Source: Clostridia bacterium (lineage in GTDB: Bacteria; Bacillota; Clostridia; Christensenellales; Borkfalkiaceae). From it: a stretch of 64,000 nucleotides of DNA. The stretch lies in NCBI GenBank assembly GCA_017467265.1, contig JAFTSO010000024.1, positions 16,103 through 80,102 on the forward strand, in the 5' to 3' direction. The translations under genes and the position numbers were made by a program. The number at the start of each line of letters is the position of its first letter. The first letter of the stretch is position 1. Shown in pieces: positions 42,485 to 56,744 of the stretch. Below the pieces are notes generated by a model, which was not told the origin of the DNA, made no database searches, and saw nothing but the letters and a program-made list of their open reading frames with translations.

Positions 42485-42548
42485 ATCTTTATCCCCTTTT
42501 GCGCCCGATTTTGGCGCGTTTTCGTTTGCCCGTTTTACGGGTTATACC

Positions 42549-42577
42549 ATTATAGCAGATATTTTTGTATTTTTCAA
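42549..42577 (-). promoter_or_regulatory. Promoter of yicC-gmk-rpoZ
   Basis: On the minus strand TTGAAA, a 17-bp spacer and TATAAT, about 65 nt before ATG 42484. Confidence 0.78.
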
Positions 42578-42609
42578 GCCCTTTTTCTCTTTTTTTATAT
42601 AAAAAAGAG

Positions 42610-42641
42610 AGAAAAATGCGGAGCAAAATGTGCTCCGCATT
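42610..42641 (-). terminator. Terminator of the 715-aa lipoprotein gene
   Basis: An 11-bp perfect stem (AATGCGGAGCA / TGCTCCGCATT), 5-nt loop, T run on the minus strand. Confidence 0.88.
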
Positions 42642-42675
42642 GTTTATACCCGTTTTTACTTTCGCTCAAACGATA

Positions 42676-44823
42676 TTAGCCCATCACTTCAACTTTGTTG
42701 TCGGGCACACCGCCATCGTCCGTAGCGCCGCCGCCGATCTGCGTGTTGTTGTCCGTATTGTCGCCGCCGACCTGTACAGGGGGCAACTTCACGCTTGCGT
42801 CACCGTAGGTGAGCACCCAAACGTCGCGCTCGTCACAGTTGCCATACGGCGTGTAAGCCGTGTATTCCTGAATTACAAACGCCAACTTGCCGTCTTTGAA
42901 ACCGATCGTGACCGTTTCCTCTTCGCCAACGTATCTGTACGCGCCCATCTCTTCTACAAACGTCACGTTCTCAAAAGTCATATCCGCAGGGAACATTTCT
43001 TCCAAGAACCACGCACCGTTGACTTCCTGATAGGACATTTCCGAACATTCCCAGTTTTCGCCGTCCGCAGAGCTCCAGTTGTACGTTTTGCCGTCCACCG
43101 TACCCATATAGCTGTATCGCGTGGATTTATTGCCATCTATGCTCATCTTTTGCACGTAATACCCGTTGTTATCAGCAACCTGCACCACCATCGAGCCATC
43201 CATAATCAGCTCGTCGCGACCTTCCAGATACGCGAGCATCTGCGCTTGAATCGAAAAATTCGTCGCCGCCATCGTTTCTTTGATCGCTGCGTCCCAAGTT
43301 TCCTTGTTCACCTGTTCACCGTCGGGAACGACAACTTCGCCGCCAACTTCGGGAGCGGACGGACCGTCTTCGTTGCCGCCTTCACCGCCTTCACCGCCGA
43401 TGGTCACAGGGGGCAATTTGAAATTCACCGCGTTGCCAAATTCGATCACTTCCGTGATATACATATCCGTCGTTTCCAGATGGATCATCTTCACTGCGCC
43501 GTTCACGATCTTGATCGAAACCGTCATCCCTTCCACGGACACCGAATATGCACCCGTGCTCTGGTCGAACGTGGGAGTAAGCATCTTGAACATACTCAAA
43601 TAATCGCCGAATACGTCGCTGCCGTTTTGCCAGCCGCCAACCACAACTTCGTCAGCAAGTTCACAATCCCAGTTCTCTTCGTCAAAGGACATCCACGCAT
43701 ACGCCGTGCCGTCCACTTCGCCAACGATCATATGCAGTTCCGTCGTTTCCGTCTCGCCTTCCGTCGTAGGATAGGTTGCTCTCGTCACGTTATAGCTCTT
43801 GCCGTTCGCCACGTTCGATTGCACCAACGATCTGCCGCCCTCTACAAAGCTGTGCCCTTTCATCGTGAAATTCGTAGCCGCCAACGCCTTGTCAATCGCC
43901 GCCGACAATTCGTCCGTCGATACCTGTGCGCCAACGATGTCGTTGCCGAGCGTGTTGTCAAAATCAAATTCGGGCATCACGAAATCGACTTCTTCACCGC
44001 CGCCGATTTCTTCGCTACCGCCCTGCGAAGGTGCGGAAGACACTTCTTCGCCGCCGCCCTGCGAAGGCGCGGAAGACTCTTCTTCGCCGCCGCCAGCTTC
44101 TTCGCCGTTGGGCAATTTACCGATCGTCGTTGTGCCGTAGTTCGTGAACACGATCTTCATCGTTTCGTATTCGTCGCCTTCCACGTATTTAGTTTCCAAC
44201 GTATAGAGCTTGCCGTTCGCAATCTTCACGCTGATCGTCATCGATTCGCCCTCGCTGCTGTCCGTAGCAGTGTATTCGCCCGTGCTCGCGTTGTATTCAA
44301 ATCTGTCATAGATCGCAATGCTGCTCTCTACCGAACCCATATACTCTCTCAAAACGTATCCGCCGAGCGTCGTGGAGAAATAGGGACTGTCAGAATCCCA
44401 ATATTCTTGCGTCACCCATTCGAGCGTGTCGATGCTATCCTTATACCACTCGTAATACGTGCCGTCTTCGTTGATAATAAACGTTTCGTCCGTGTACGTA
44501 TAGGACAACTCGCCCATCGATTCGGTATAGGACATTGCTTCGTAGATTACGTCGTTTGCAATCTTGATAGCACCCGTTGCCGAGCCGCCCATCGTCATTC
44601 CTTCTTCCGTGAAAGCTGCCGATACCGTCACGTTTGCCGTCACGTTATCCGCTGCGTACGACGCCGTCATCGCCGCCGTCCATTGTTCCAAGGTCACCTG
44701 TTCGCCCTTTGCGTTGCCGTTGTCCGTGCCGCCCTTATCGCCGCCACCGCAAGCCGCCAACCCAAGCGTGCCTACTACGCCCAAAGCCAAAGCCAAAAGC
44801 GTTGTCTTTTTGAACATTTTCAT
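42676..44823 (-). CDS. Repeat-built lipoprotein, three domains (715 aa)
   Basis: AAGGAG precedes ATG 44823. The signal peptide ends in GLAACGGG (lipobox, Cys25). Three units of about 160-220 aa follow (about 40-250, 325-500 and 535-690), separated by Gly/Ser/Glu-rich linkers (e.g. EESSAPSQGGGEE). Each unit runs: W/L..A...A..NFT helix, IANGK/VADNN-type beta strand, G.VDG..Y.W.S.D...W, F....GAY, IKI.NG, and ends in YG.A.VKLPP. This is the same unit as in the 1704-aa protein upstream. Function unknown; a LolA-like single-sheet fold is my guess from the strand pattern. Probably co-transcribed with the larger gene. Confidence 0.85.
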   Translation of the reverse strand: MKMFKKTTLLALALGVVGTLGLAACGGGDKGGTDNGNAKGEQVTLEQWTAAMTASYAADNVTANVTVSAAFTEEGMTMGGSATGAIKIANDVIYEAMSYTESMGELSYTYTDETFIINEDGTYYEWYKDSIDTLEWVTQEYWDSDSPYFSTTLGGYVLREYMGSVESSIAIYDRFEYNASTGEYTATDSSEGESMTISVKIANGKLYTLETKYVEGDEYETMKIVFTNYGTTTIGKLPNGEEAGGGEEESSAPSQGGGEEVSSAPSQGGSEEIGGGEEVDFVMPEFDFDNTLGNDIVGAQVSTDELSAAIDKALAATNFTMKGHSFVEGGRSLVQSNVANGKSYNVTRATYPTTEGETETTELHMIVGEVDGTAYAWMSFDEENWDCELADEVVVGGWQNGSDVFGDYLSMFKMLTPTFDQSTGAYSVSVEGMTVSIKIVNGAVKMIHLETTDMYITEVIEFGNAVNFKLPPVTIGGEGGEGGNEDGPSAPEVGGEVVVPDGEQVNKETWDAAIKETMAATNFSIQAQMLAYLEGRDELIMDGSMVVQVADNNGYYVQKMSIDGNKSTRYSYMGTVDGKTYNWSSADGENWECSEMSYQEVNGAWFLEEMFPADMTFENVTFVEEMGAYRYVGEEETVTIGFKDGKLAFVIQEYTAYTPYGNCDERDVWVLTYGDASVKLPPVQVGGDNTDNNTQIGGGATDDGGVPDNKVEVMG

Positions 44824-44863
44824 AAGTTGTATCTCCTTTTTATTTTTATCAAAATTTTATTTG

Positions 44864-45268
44864 TTATTTCAGTTCAGGCAGGTCGCCAACGTATGCGTCG
44901 CCATAGGTAAACGTATATTCTTCTATTGCTACGATCATGCTGTCGCCGTCCTGTTCGCTCGTGATCGTTCTGATTCTCGAAATTCTGCCGTTTTCAATGC
45001 CGACATACACCATCATCGTTTCGCCTATCGTATAACAGAACGCGTTTTCCGCTTCGTCATAAACAACCGTATCCGTTTCGTACACAAAAGAGAACATTTC
45101 GTCGATCATCCACGCGCCGTCCAGATCAATCGCGTCGCCGTTTTCATAGTTGTACCAATTCGCAGAGTCTTTAGAGCTCCAAACGTAATTTTTGCCGTCG
45201 ATATTGCCGCAATAGGTATAGCGCGTTTGGCTCGTGCCGTCCGCCGACAACGGGGATTTCCACGTCAC
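44864..45268 (-). pseudogene. Truncated, out-of-frame ninth domain of the 1704-aa lipoprotein
   Basis: This frame reads RYTYCGNIDGKNYVWSSKD ... TFTYGDAYVGDLP, the last two thirds of a domain unit. It continues the tandem series of the upstream gene but in another frame, and the first 55-60 residues of the unit are missing. The upstream frame ends in its normal linker (GGDVEIPVVGG) then about 25 unrelated residues. The junction is near 45240-45255. It has no RBS and starts with GTG at best, so it is likely a decayed end or an assembly error across repeats. Confidence 0.7.
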
Positions 45269-48200
45269 CGCCGATTTCTACGTCGCCGCTGTTGTCGCCG
45301 TTGCCGCTATCCCCTTGGCCTTCCGTGGGGATCGTCACTTCCGTACACTCGTAATCGTACAGATCGATGCGCATCGTGCCTTCGTATTCGTCATATCTCA
45401 TATCATAGGAAATACGCTGCACGTTGCCGTTTCCGATGACGATTTGCACGTTGTAAAGGGCGTTCGCTCCCAACGCGTATTCCGCTGCATAGAAACAGCC
45501 GTCGTTTGCGTTCCACTCCATCGCGTCGTACATTTTTGCGAATATGCTAAACATCGAGTGTATATTTTGGAATATGTCTTCCACCGTATTGCTCGATTCT
45601 GCCTTTTCCCAAATGCCCGTCTCCATATTGTACGTATATTCATAATCGACGCCGTTTTCGTTCGTCCAAACGTTGCGCGCGATCTCTATATGATCGCCCT
45701 CTTCGTCGCTCGTTCTTAACTCGCTTTCTTCCTCTATGGCATACTCCGTTAACTTAATCGCCGAAATATATTCCATCGCTTTCGAGCCGTCGTAATAAGC
45801 AACGTCCTGTATTTGTTTCATCGAATAATTTCTACCCGAGAGCAAGTTTTCAAACGCCAAATCCCACTCGTCATTCGAGGGTTCTTCGGTGCTGTCGCCG
45901 CTACCGCCCGTCGAGCCGCTGCCCGATACGGGGGGCAATTCGCCAACGTACGCCGTGCCGTATTCAATTACGCAACGTTCTACCGTTGTCGTTTGCGAAG
46001 TCGTACCGTCGCTATTCGTCATTTCGCTTTTCATAACGTAAATAATTGCGCAAACCTTGCCTTGCGTAATTTTAATCGCCTGGTACGAATCGTCCGGCGT
46101 ATTCAAAACGTACGCACCCGTCTTTTCGTCAAACGTGCAGCTACCGTAGTTGAATTCTGCCAAATATCTGCTGAAATACGCGCCGTTTTCATAACCGACC
46201 AAACCGCATTCTTCGCCCTTCATCGTATTCCAGTTTCTACCGTCCATCGACATCCAAGCATACGAAACGCCGTCCACCCAGCCGGCATAGGTATATTGCG
46301 TAGCAGTAAACGTCGTACCGTCACCGTTTTGACCGCTAACCGTTGAAACGCTGTACATTTTTTCATCCGCAAAATAACCTGCGCTCACCACTTCCATATT
46401 GCTCATATCGACGTATTGTTTGCTGGTCATATTTTGACTTTCGTAGGTGTTCTGAATTGCTTCATCAAAGCCTGCTTGGTCTACTTCTTCCCCGATAATA
46501 TCGTCGCCGAGCGTTTCGTCCCAATCCATCTCGGGGATTTCCACGTCGCCGCTACCGCCCGTCGAGCCGCCGCCCGATACGGGAGGCAATTCGCCAACGT
46601 ACGCCGTGCCGTATTCAATTACGAACGTTTGAATCATATCCGCATAAATCAAAGAGAACGCGCCAACATAACCGTCAACGATCTTGATCGAAACGGTCAC
46701 CGTTTCGTCGTCCGCCACCACGTCAACCAAATATGCGCCCGTTTTCGCGTCAAATACCGCTTTGTTATAATCCGCATAACTAAGATACATCTGGAAAACC
46801 ATGCCGTTCGTGAGCCCTGACAAACCAATGTCTTCCGCAGATCCGCTTTCCCAAGGTCCGCCGTTCGAGGATACCCATGCGTATTCTACGCCGTCCACCA
46901 TACCCATATACATAGCGAACTGTTCTTTTTCTTTCGACCCGTCCTGCGTTATACGCAAAGATTCGGTATAGTTATACATCTTGCCGTCCGCGATATAAGT
47001 AATGCCAACGCCCGTGCCGTAGTCGTCGTTCGCACACCCCTTCACCGCAAAATTCGTGCTTGCGTAGGTTTTCTTGATCGCGTTTGCAAATTCCGCTTCC
47101 GTCACTTCTTCGCCGATGATATCGTCGCCGAGCGTTTCGTCCCAATCCAACTCGGGCACGATCACGTCGCCGCCGTCGCCCATCGTACCGTCCATCGGGG
47201 GCACTTCCCCTGCGTCAGCGTTGCCGTACGCGTATCTAAATTCCTGTAAAAGATTTTCGCCTTCTTCCGCAATATAGACAACCAATCCGCCTGCCACCTT
47301 GATCGTGACCTTGATGCCGTCTTCGCTAACGAACAGGTACGCGCCTTGCTCTGCGTCAAATTTCGCTTTGTTAAAATCGAGCGCCGTAATATCTGTGTCC
47401 GCCAGCTCCGTTGCTTTACCCAGATACGCACCGTCGTACACTTCCGCTGGGGACCAATTTTTGCCGTCGCTGGACATCCAAATATAGATTTGGTTCCCCT
47501 GTTTGCTCATATAGCCGTACTGCGAAGAGCCTTGCCCCATACCGCCCTGATTCGTCATCGTTTCCATATATTGCAGACAGTTGTTGCCGTCCAAAACGAC
47601 GTAGCCGTCCATCACAAACGTGATTTCGCCTTCTACGATACGCGCATACGCGTCCGCTACGTAGTTCGTCTTCGAATTCGTGTTAGCAATGATCTTCGAC
47701 CACTCCGCCGCGTCTTTCACCTGTTCGCCGTCCACGTCGGGGATTTCGGGGATATTGGGCGTATCGTTGCCGCCGCCCATCGAGCCGTCCATCGGGGGTA
47801 ATTCTACGCTTGCGTTCCCGTATACAAAACGATATTCGACCTCCATTGTGTCCGTAATCAGCTCTGCCGCAAGGATCAACCCTTTTATCGCCCTTACGCT
47901 GATCACCGCGCCGTCTGCATCGAACGTATATGCGCCCGTTTCGCTATTGAATTTTGCCGTCGCAAAATCCAAATCACCCAAGCCGAGCAAATCTACGATA
48001 CCCGTATTATCGATCGCGTCAATCTGATTCACGTACCACTCGTCGTCGCCAATATCACGCCACTCGTACGCAACACCGCCCACAATGCCTTGGTAATAGG
48101 TCGCTACCATACCCGAGGCACTGCCGTTGCCGCTGTGCACCATAGATTCTCTCTCTACGTACACCTTACCGTTATCCACCGCAACGTACTCGGTCATAAT

Positions 48201-50285
48201 GGACGTTTTCCCGTCATCTCTGTAAATGCGTCCGTTCGCCGTATACGTAAAATTCGTCTGTTCGTCCGTGTTTGCAAGTACGTCCGCCCAATCGCCCGTA
48301 CTCTTAATCTCTTCACCAATAATTACTTCTTCCTGCGGCAAAGGGGGCAATTCGCCAACTTCCGCACCGCCGAACGACATTTTGTACGACATTACTTCAC
48401 TCTCGTCCGACATTTCAATTTCCACCACGTAGCCGTCCGCGATCTTGATCCTAAACGTCGCCCAATCAGTCGTGCATACGTAATAGCCTTTCTCGTATTT
48501 TGCCGTGCTGAAATCCAACATTTCGTTTAAGCCGCGCACGATCATATACCCCGACGTCATCAGATCGATATCAAGGTATTCTTCCTCTACGTCCCAGTTT
48601 TCGCCGTCCGTAGACGTCCACTGATACACTTTGCCATCCACTTCACCCAAGTACATATATGCGTAGCCGTTTGTATCGTCGTAGTCATACGCATATTGCT
48701 TGCCGTCCGCAATAATACCTACGCCGTATTCCGTCTCCGTCTTGCCGTCTTCCGTCGTGTACGTGCTCGTATACACCGCCGTCAGGTTTCTCGCCGCGAT
48801 CGTCTTCTGCCAAGCCGCGTTCCACTCCGCCGCGTCTTTCATCTGTTCGCCGTCCACGTCGGGGATTTCGGGGATATTGGGCGTATCTTTGTCGAGAGAA
48901 GGCAGCTGCATCGCCGCCGTCTGTCCGTAAACGATTTGATATACTACGTCCACGCCCGGCATCATCGCGCTTTCCATATAGAACGAAATATATACCACTT
49001 TGCCGTCCGCAATCTTCAACGAATACGTCATATAATCGTTTTCGCCTACGTACATACCCGTCGCAGCATCCCACTTTGAATCGGCGTACAAAAGCATTTC
49101 GTCCATACCTTCCAATTCGTATGCTACGGTTGCGTAATCCTCAGGCGTCCAGTCCGTTGTTTCATACGTCCACGTCTTACCGTCTTCCGAATCCCAACGA
49201 TAGCTCTGCCCGTTCACTTCGCCGTAGAAGCAATAGGAGCTAGAACCGTCTTTATTGTTCCATTTTTCATACGTCACGCCGTCGGCAATCATAACGATCC
49301 CGTCTTCCATCAACGTACCGTTCTCGCTCGCCGTCGTAATAATCGTCGCGTTTGTTGCAGAAAGGGTATTTTGGAATACCGCAGCCCATTCTTCTGCGTT
49401 CGCCACGGGCGCACCGTCCGTTTCGGGGATTTCCACGCTGGTGTCGGGCAATTCTACGTTGTCGCTTTCTTTGCCGTCGCTTCCGCTTTCGCTCGCAGAG
49501 CTGCCGCCGCCCGAGCTGTTGCCGCTGTCAGGTTCTTCTTCCTGCCCGGGCAAAGCCCCGATCGTCGTATTGCCGTACGTGATCGTAAAGGACATTTCCC
49601 ACGTGCTCGTAGCGCCGCCCTCGTACGTTCCCGCCATAGTGATCTTACCCCAAGCCACTTTGCCGTCCACGAATTTAATCTGCGCGGTGCTGGTATCCTC
49701 TTCCATCTCTAACGTACAAGAATACGTGCCGTTATTATTGACGAATTGATCGTACATTTCGCTGACGTCCGTCAAGCTGAAATCTGCCTGCCAGTCCAAA
49801 ACAAACCCGAGCGTAGCGGAAAAATCTTCTTGGTACCACTCGGAAATCTGCCAATCCTGTTCCAGCTCCTTAAAATATTCCATCGTCACGCCGTCGATCG
49901 TCGCAAGGTACGTCTGGTCTTCGTCGTGCTCTTCGTCGCGCTCAACCACGCCGTCTTCTTCAAAATACCAAGATGCGTCCGTTTTTTCATAGACGTACAC
50001 CTTACCGTTCGCGACCTTTGCCGTGACGGAGCTTTCGCCCTTTTCGTAAAATTCGCCCATACGGTCTTCGCCTTTGATCGTCATCGACACGGTAGCGTTC
50101 GTTGCCAACGCCGAGTCGGTGAGCGCCTGCGTCCAAGCCGCTTTGTTCGCCACCGTTTCGCCGCTGATATTGCCGCCGCCGTTGCCGCCGTCGTTATTGC
50201 CCTTGTTTCCGCCGCCGCAGGCAGCCAAAGCGCCCGTAAAACAAAGCGACGTGACAAGCAACAAAACTTTCTTCATAGTTTTCAT
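45171..50285 (-). CDS. Giant repeat-built lipoprotein, eight tandem domains (1704 aa)
   Basis: GGAGGG lies 9 nt before ATG 50285. The signal peptide ends in ALAACGGG (lipobox, Cys23). Eight units follow, starting near residues 45, 290, 475, 660, 850, 1055, 1265 and 1465. Each begins with a W/F-containing helix (e.g. DAAEWNAAWQKTIAARN) and ends in YG.A.VGELPP. Linkers recur almost unchanged: TPNIPEIPDVDGEQ (twice) and DWDETLGDDIIGEE (twice), signs of recent internal duplication. Highly acidic, no catalytic motif seen. Probably a surface-anchored binding or spacer protein. The last 25 residues are frameshifted. Confidence 0.85.
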   Translation of the reverse strand: MKTMKKVLLLVTSLCFTGALAACGGGNKGNNDGGNGGGNISGETVANKAAWTQALTDSALATNATVSMTIKGEDRMGEFYEKGESSVTAKVANGKVYVYEKTDASWYFEEDGVVERDEEHDEDQTYLATIDGVTMEYFKELEQDWQISEWYQEDFSATLGFVLDWQADFSLTDVSEMYDQFVNNNGTYSCTLEMEEDTSTAQIKFVDGKVAWGKITMAGTYEGGATSTWEMSFTITYGNTTIGALPGQEEEPDSGNSSGGGSSASESGSDGKESDNVELPDTSVEIPETDGAPVANAEEWAAVFQNTLSATNATIITTASENGTLMEDGIVMIADGVTYEKWNNKDGSSSYCFYGEVNGQSYRWDSEDGKTWTYETTDWTPEDYATVAYELEGMDEMLLYADSKWDAATGMYVGENDYMTYSLKIADGKVVYISFYMESAMMPGVDVVYQIVYGQTAAMQLPSLDKDTPNIPEIPDVDGEQMKDAAEWNAAWQKTIAARNLTAVYTSTYTTEDGKTETEYGVGIIADGKQYAYDYDDTNGYAYMYLGEVDGKVYQWTSTDGENWDVEEEYLDIDLMTSGYMIVRGLNEMLDFSTAKYEKGYYVCTTDWATFRIKIADGYVVEIEMSDESEVMSYKMSFGGAEVGELPPLPQEEVIIGEEIKSTGDWADVLANTDEQTNFTYTANGRIYRDDGKTSIMTEYVAVDNGKVYVERESMVHSGNGSASGMVATYYQGIVGGVAYEWRDIGDDEWYVNQIDAIDNTGIVDLLGLGDLDFATAKFNSETGAYTFDADGAVISVRAIKGLILAAELITDTMEVEYRFVYGNASVELPPMDGSMGGGNDTPNIPEIPDVDGEQVKDAAEWSKIIANTNSKTNYVADAYARIVEGEITFVMDGYVVLDGNNCLQYMETMTNQGGMGQGSSQYGYMSKQGNQIYIWMSSDGKNWSPAEVYDGAYLGKATELADTDITALDFNKAKFDAEQGAYLFVSEDGIKVTIKVAGGLVVYIAEEGENLLQEFRYAYGNADAGEVPPMDGTMGDGGDVIVPELDWDETLGDDIIGEEVTEAEFANAIKKTYASTNFAVKGCANDDYGTGVGITYIADGKMYNYTESLRITQDGSKEKEQFAMYMGMVDGVEYAWVSSNGGPWESGSAEDIGLSGLTNGMVFQMYLSYADYNKAVFDAKTGAYLVDVVADDETVTVSIKIVDGYVGAFSLIYADMIQTFVIEYGTAYVGELPPVSGGGSTGGSGDVEIPEMDWDETLGDDIIGEEVDQAGFDEAIQNTYESQNMTSKQYVDMSNMEVVSAGYFADEKMYSVSTVSGQNGDGTTFTATQYTYAGWVDGVSYAWMSMDGRNWNTMKGEECGLVGYENGAYFSRYLAEFNYGSCTFDEKTGAYVLNTPDDSYQAIKITQGKVCAIIYVMKSEMTNSDGTTSQTTTVERCVIEYGTAYVGELPPVSGSGSTGGSGDSTEEPSNDEWDLAFENLLSGRNYSMKQIQDVAYYDGSKAMEYISAIKLTEYAIEEESELRTSDEEGDHIEIARNVWTNENGVDYEYTYNMETGIWEKAESSNTVEDIFQNIHSMFSIFAKMYDAMEWNANDGCFYAAEYALGANALYNVQIVIGNGNVQRISYDMRYDEYEGTMRIDLYDYECTEVTIPTEGQGDSGNGDNSGDVEIGGDVEIPVVGGRHEPNALYLLRQYRRQKLRLEL

Positions 50286-50336
50286 TGTTCTTTACCCTCC
50301 ACATTTTCTTTTTGAAAAAAAGAACCCTTCTCTGCC

Positions 50337-50365
50337 ATTATACACCCTGCAATATATTTTGTCAA
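50337..50365 (-). promoter_or_regulatory. Promoter of the repeat-lipoprotein genes
   Basis: On the minus strand TTGACA, a 17-bp spacer and TATAAT, both consensus; leader about 45 nt. Confidence 0.88.
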
Positions 50366-50389
50366 TACTTTTATAAATTTTTTGTAAAC

Positions 50390-50418
50390 AAAAAACACGG
50401 GTTTTTCAGCCCGTGTCT
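50390..50418 (-). terminator. Terminator of ligA
   Basis: Stem ACACGGG / CCCGTGT, followed on the minus strand by TTTTTT; 19 nt after the ligA stop. Confidence 0.82.
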
Positions 50419-50436
50419 TTTCGTTTTATCCGTTTC

Positions 50437-55103
<4,667 letters not shown>

Positions 55104-55112
55104 AACGTATTT

Positions 55113-55141
55113 ATTATAGCATAAAAGGGACTGTTTTGCAA
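55113..55141 (-). promoter_or_regulatory. Promoter of pcrA, nearly leaderless
   Basis: On the minus strand TTGCAA, a 17-bp spacer and TATAAT; ATG begins 9 nt after the -10 box. Confidence 0.65.
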
Positions 55142-55187
55142 GCCCCTTTTGCCCTTTCTTTGATTGCCGATCAAAATTATTTTGCCC

Positions 55188-55598
55188 CTATTTTGCCAAG
55201 ATTTCAAACTCGCACTCGGCACGGAAACGCTCTAACGCGCGCAAATACCGCTCGCTGATCGAGAGCGTATAACGCTGCTTTTCTTCGTAGGAGAGCGTGG
55301 CGTAATATTCCTTGTCCGTCAGCCGCCCGATCGCGTCGCTCACTTCCCCTTGCGTGAGCAGCATTTCTTTTACGCGCAGATAAAACTCGTCGTCCTTCTT
55401 GCCTTCGATCTGCGCCGTCACCTGTGCGGTGAAATAGCGCCCTGCTTTGCTCTCGTTCAAGCCCTGCGCCCGTGCCCGTTCCAGCTGCCCTGCCATATCC
55501 TTTTGCCGTTCCGTCCAAAAACCGCTCTTGATACGGCTCTTTGCCTTGCGCGCTTCTTCGCGCAGCGTACGTTTGTTTTCCGTCTGTTCTTGCGACAT
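55188..55598 (-). CDS. Conserved-looking small charged protein, function unknown
   Basis: A 136-aa protein that I do not recognise. ATG 55598 (MSQEQTENKRTL) has AAGGAGAG about 11 nt upstream and is preferred over an in-frame ATG at 55643 that would overlap the rpsU terminator. It is highly charged and mostly helical (REEARKAKSRIKSGFWTERQKDMAGQLERARAQG), with no signal peptide or cysteine motif. It lies between rpsU and pcrA on the same strand, so it may be co-expressed with rpsU by read-through. Confidence 0.65.
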   Translation of the reverse strand: MSQEQTENKRTLREEARKAKSRIKSGFWTERQKDMAGQLERARAQGLNESKAGRYFTAQVTAQIEGKKDDEFYLRVKEMLLTQGEVSDAIGRLTDKEYYATLSYEEKQRYTLSISERYLRALERFRAECEFEILAK

Positions 55599-55632
55599 AA
55601 TTCTGCACTCTCCTTTCTTTTTCGACAAACAA

Positions 55633-55664
55633 AAAGAGTTCACGATCTCGTGAACTCTTTTGTG
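55633..55664 (-). terminator. Terminator of rpsU
   Basis: A 13-bp perfect stem (AAAGAGTTCACGA / TCGTGAACTCTTT) with a 2-base centre, T tract on both sides. Confidence 0.85.
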
Positions 55665-55667
55665 CTT

Positions 55668-55844
55668 TTAGTTTCTGCTTCTCTTTCTGGCAGCTTCGGA
55701 CTTCTTCTTTCTTCTTACGGAAGGCTTTTCATAGAATTCCTTCTTCTTCATATCGCCGATGATACCGTCGCGGGAGCATTTTCTCTTAAAACGGCGCAAT
55801 GCGCTTTCTACGTTTTCGTTTTCACCAACTCTTACCGTGGACAT
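55668..55844 (-). CDS. rpsU: 30S ribosomal protein S21
   Basis: A 58-aa basic protein. ATG 55844 ([12 protein letters not shown]) has AGGTAGGTG upstream. [30 protein letters not shown] is the S21 core, and the C-terminus [12 protein letters not shown] is Arg/Lys-rich. It has its own consensus promoter and terminator. Confidence 0.97.
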   Translation of the reverse strand: MSTVRVGENENVESALRRFKRKCSRDGIIGDMKKKEFYEKPSVRRKKKSEAARKRSRN

Positions 55845-55889
55845 ACTTTTCACCTACCTTTGCCGCTGCATTTTTCTTTTTACCCCGTA

Positions 55890-55918
55890 ATTATAGCAAC
55901 TTACAAAAAAAGTGTCAA
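55890..55918 (-). promoter_or_regulatory. Promoter of rpsU
   Basis: On the minus strand consensus TTGACA, a 17-bp spacer and consensus TATAAT; about 40 nt leader. Confidence 0.88.
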
Positions 55919-56038
55919 GTCTTTTTCCGTCCTTTTTTCAACCTTTTTCCGCTTTTTTCCGTTTTTTCCCTTGCACTGAAAAAATATTTGTCGAAACAAA
56001 GCGGTCTTTGTCAAAACCGTCCGAATTTGTTCCACTAT

Positions 56039-56668
56039 TTATGCCATCTGCTCGAAATCACTCGCAGGGTGCTTACACCAAGGACAGATAAAATCGTCGG
56101 GCAATTCTTCCCCTTCGTGCACGTATCCGCAGATTTTGCACACCCACTTGTGCTTGCCGTTCTGCGGCTTTTCTTCCGCTTTGGGCGCGGCAGGCTTAGG
56201 TTTGATATGGCTCTGATAATACGCGTACGTCACCGAATTGTCGTCCGAGAGCTTTTTCGCCTCCGTCACTTCTGCTACGAACAGCGTGTGCGTGCCGTAA
56301 TCGTAGTAGTCGGTCACTTTCGCGCTAATCACTGCGTTCGCGTATTGCGGCAGATAGAAAAGTCCGTTCTCGCTCGTAGGATATTCTCCCCCTGCGAATT
56401 TGTCCGTATCCCGTCCCGAAACGAACCCGAACTGCTTGAACGTATCAAAAGGTGTGCCCTCGGTCAAAACGGACACGTTGAAAACGCCCGTCTTTCGCAA
56501 AAGCTCTTCCGAATAATTTGCCTTATTCACAAACACCACGATACGGGTAGGATTGTCCGTGATCATCGACACCGTGTTCACGATACAGCCGTTCTGTTTT
56601 TCCCCGTCCGTCGTCGTCAGCATATACAAGCCGTACGAAATAGCATACATTGCATTCTTTTCTATCAT
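56039..56668 (-). CDS. Flavin reductase-like protein fused to rubredoxin
   Basis: A 209-aa protein. Residues 1-150 form an FMN-binding flavin-reductase-like domain (YAISYGLYMLTTTDGEKQNGCIVNTVSMIT near the start). After a Lys/Pro/Glu linker, residues about 160-209 are a rubredoxin with CKICGYVHEG and CPWCKH (two CxxC). Such high-molecular-weight rubredoxins pass electrons to oxygen- or superoxide-detoxifying proteins. The next gene upstream is superoxide reductase (76-nt gap), which is a plausible partner. AGGAG precedes ATG 56668. Confidence 0.92.
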   Translation of the reverse strand: MIEKNAMYAISYGLYMLTTTDGEKQNGCIVNTVSMITDNPTRIVVFVNKANYSEELLRKTGVFNVSVLTEGTPFDTFKQFGFVSGRDTDKFAGGEYPTSENGLFYLPQYANAVISAKVTDYYDYGTHTLFVAEVTEAKKLSDDNSVTYAYYQSHIKPKPAAPKAEEKPQNGKHKWVCKICGYVHEGEELPDDFICPWCKHPASDFEQMA

Positions 56669-56744
56669 AGTTTTCTCCTGTTTTCAGAGTTTTTTAGCGT
56701 CATTATTTTTTATACGGTCGATGCACCGCCAGCGTGCACACGGC

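Noticed and set aside
42565-44910. A 781-codon open frame on the plus strand opposite the 715-aa lipoprotein gene
   Set aside because: Its product is rich in His, Arg and Phe without domain logic. The opposite frame has RBS, signal peptide, lipobox and repeats. It is a shadow of codon bias.
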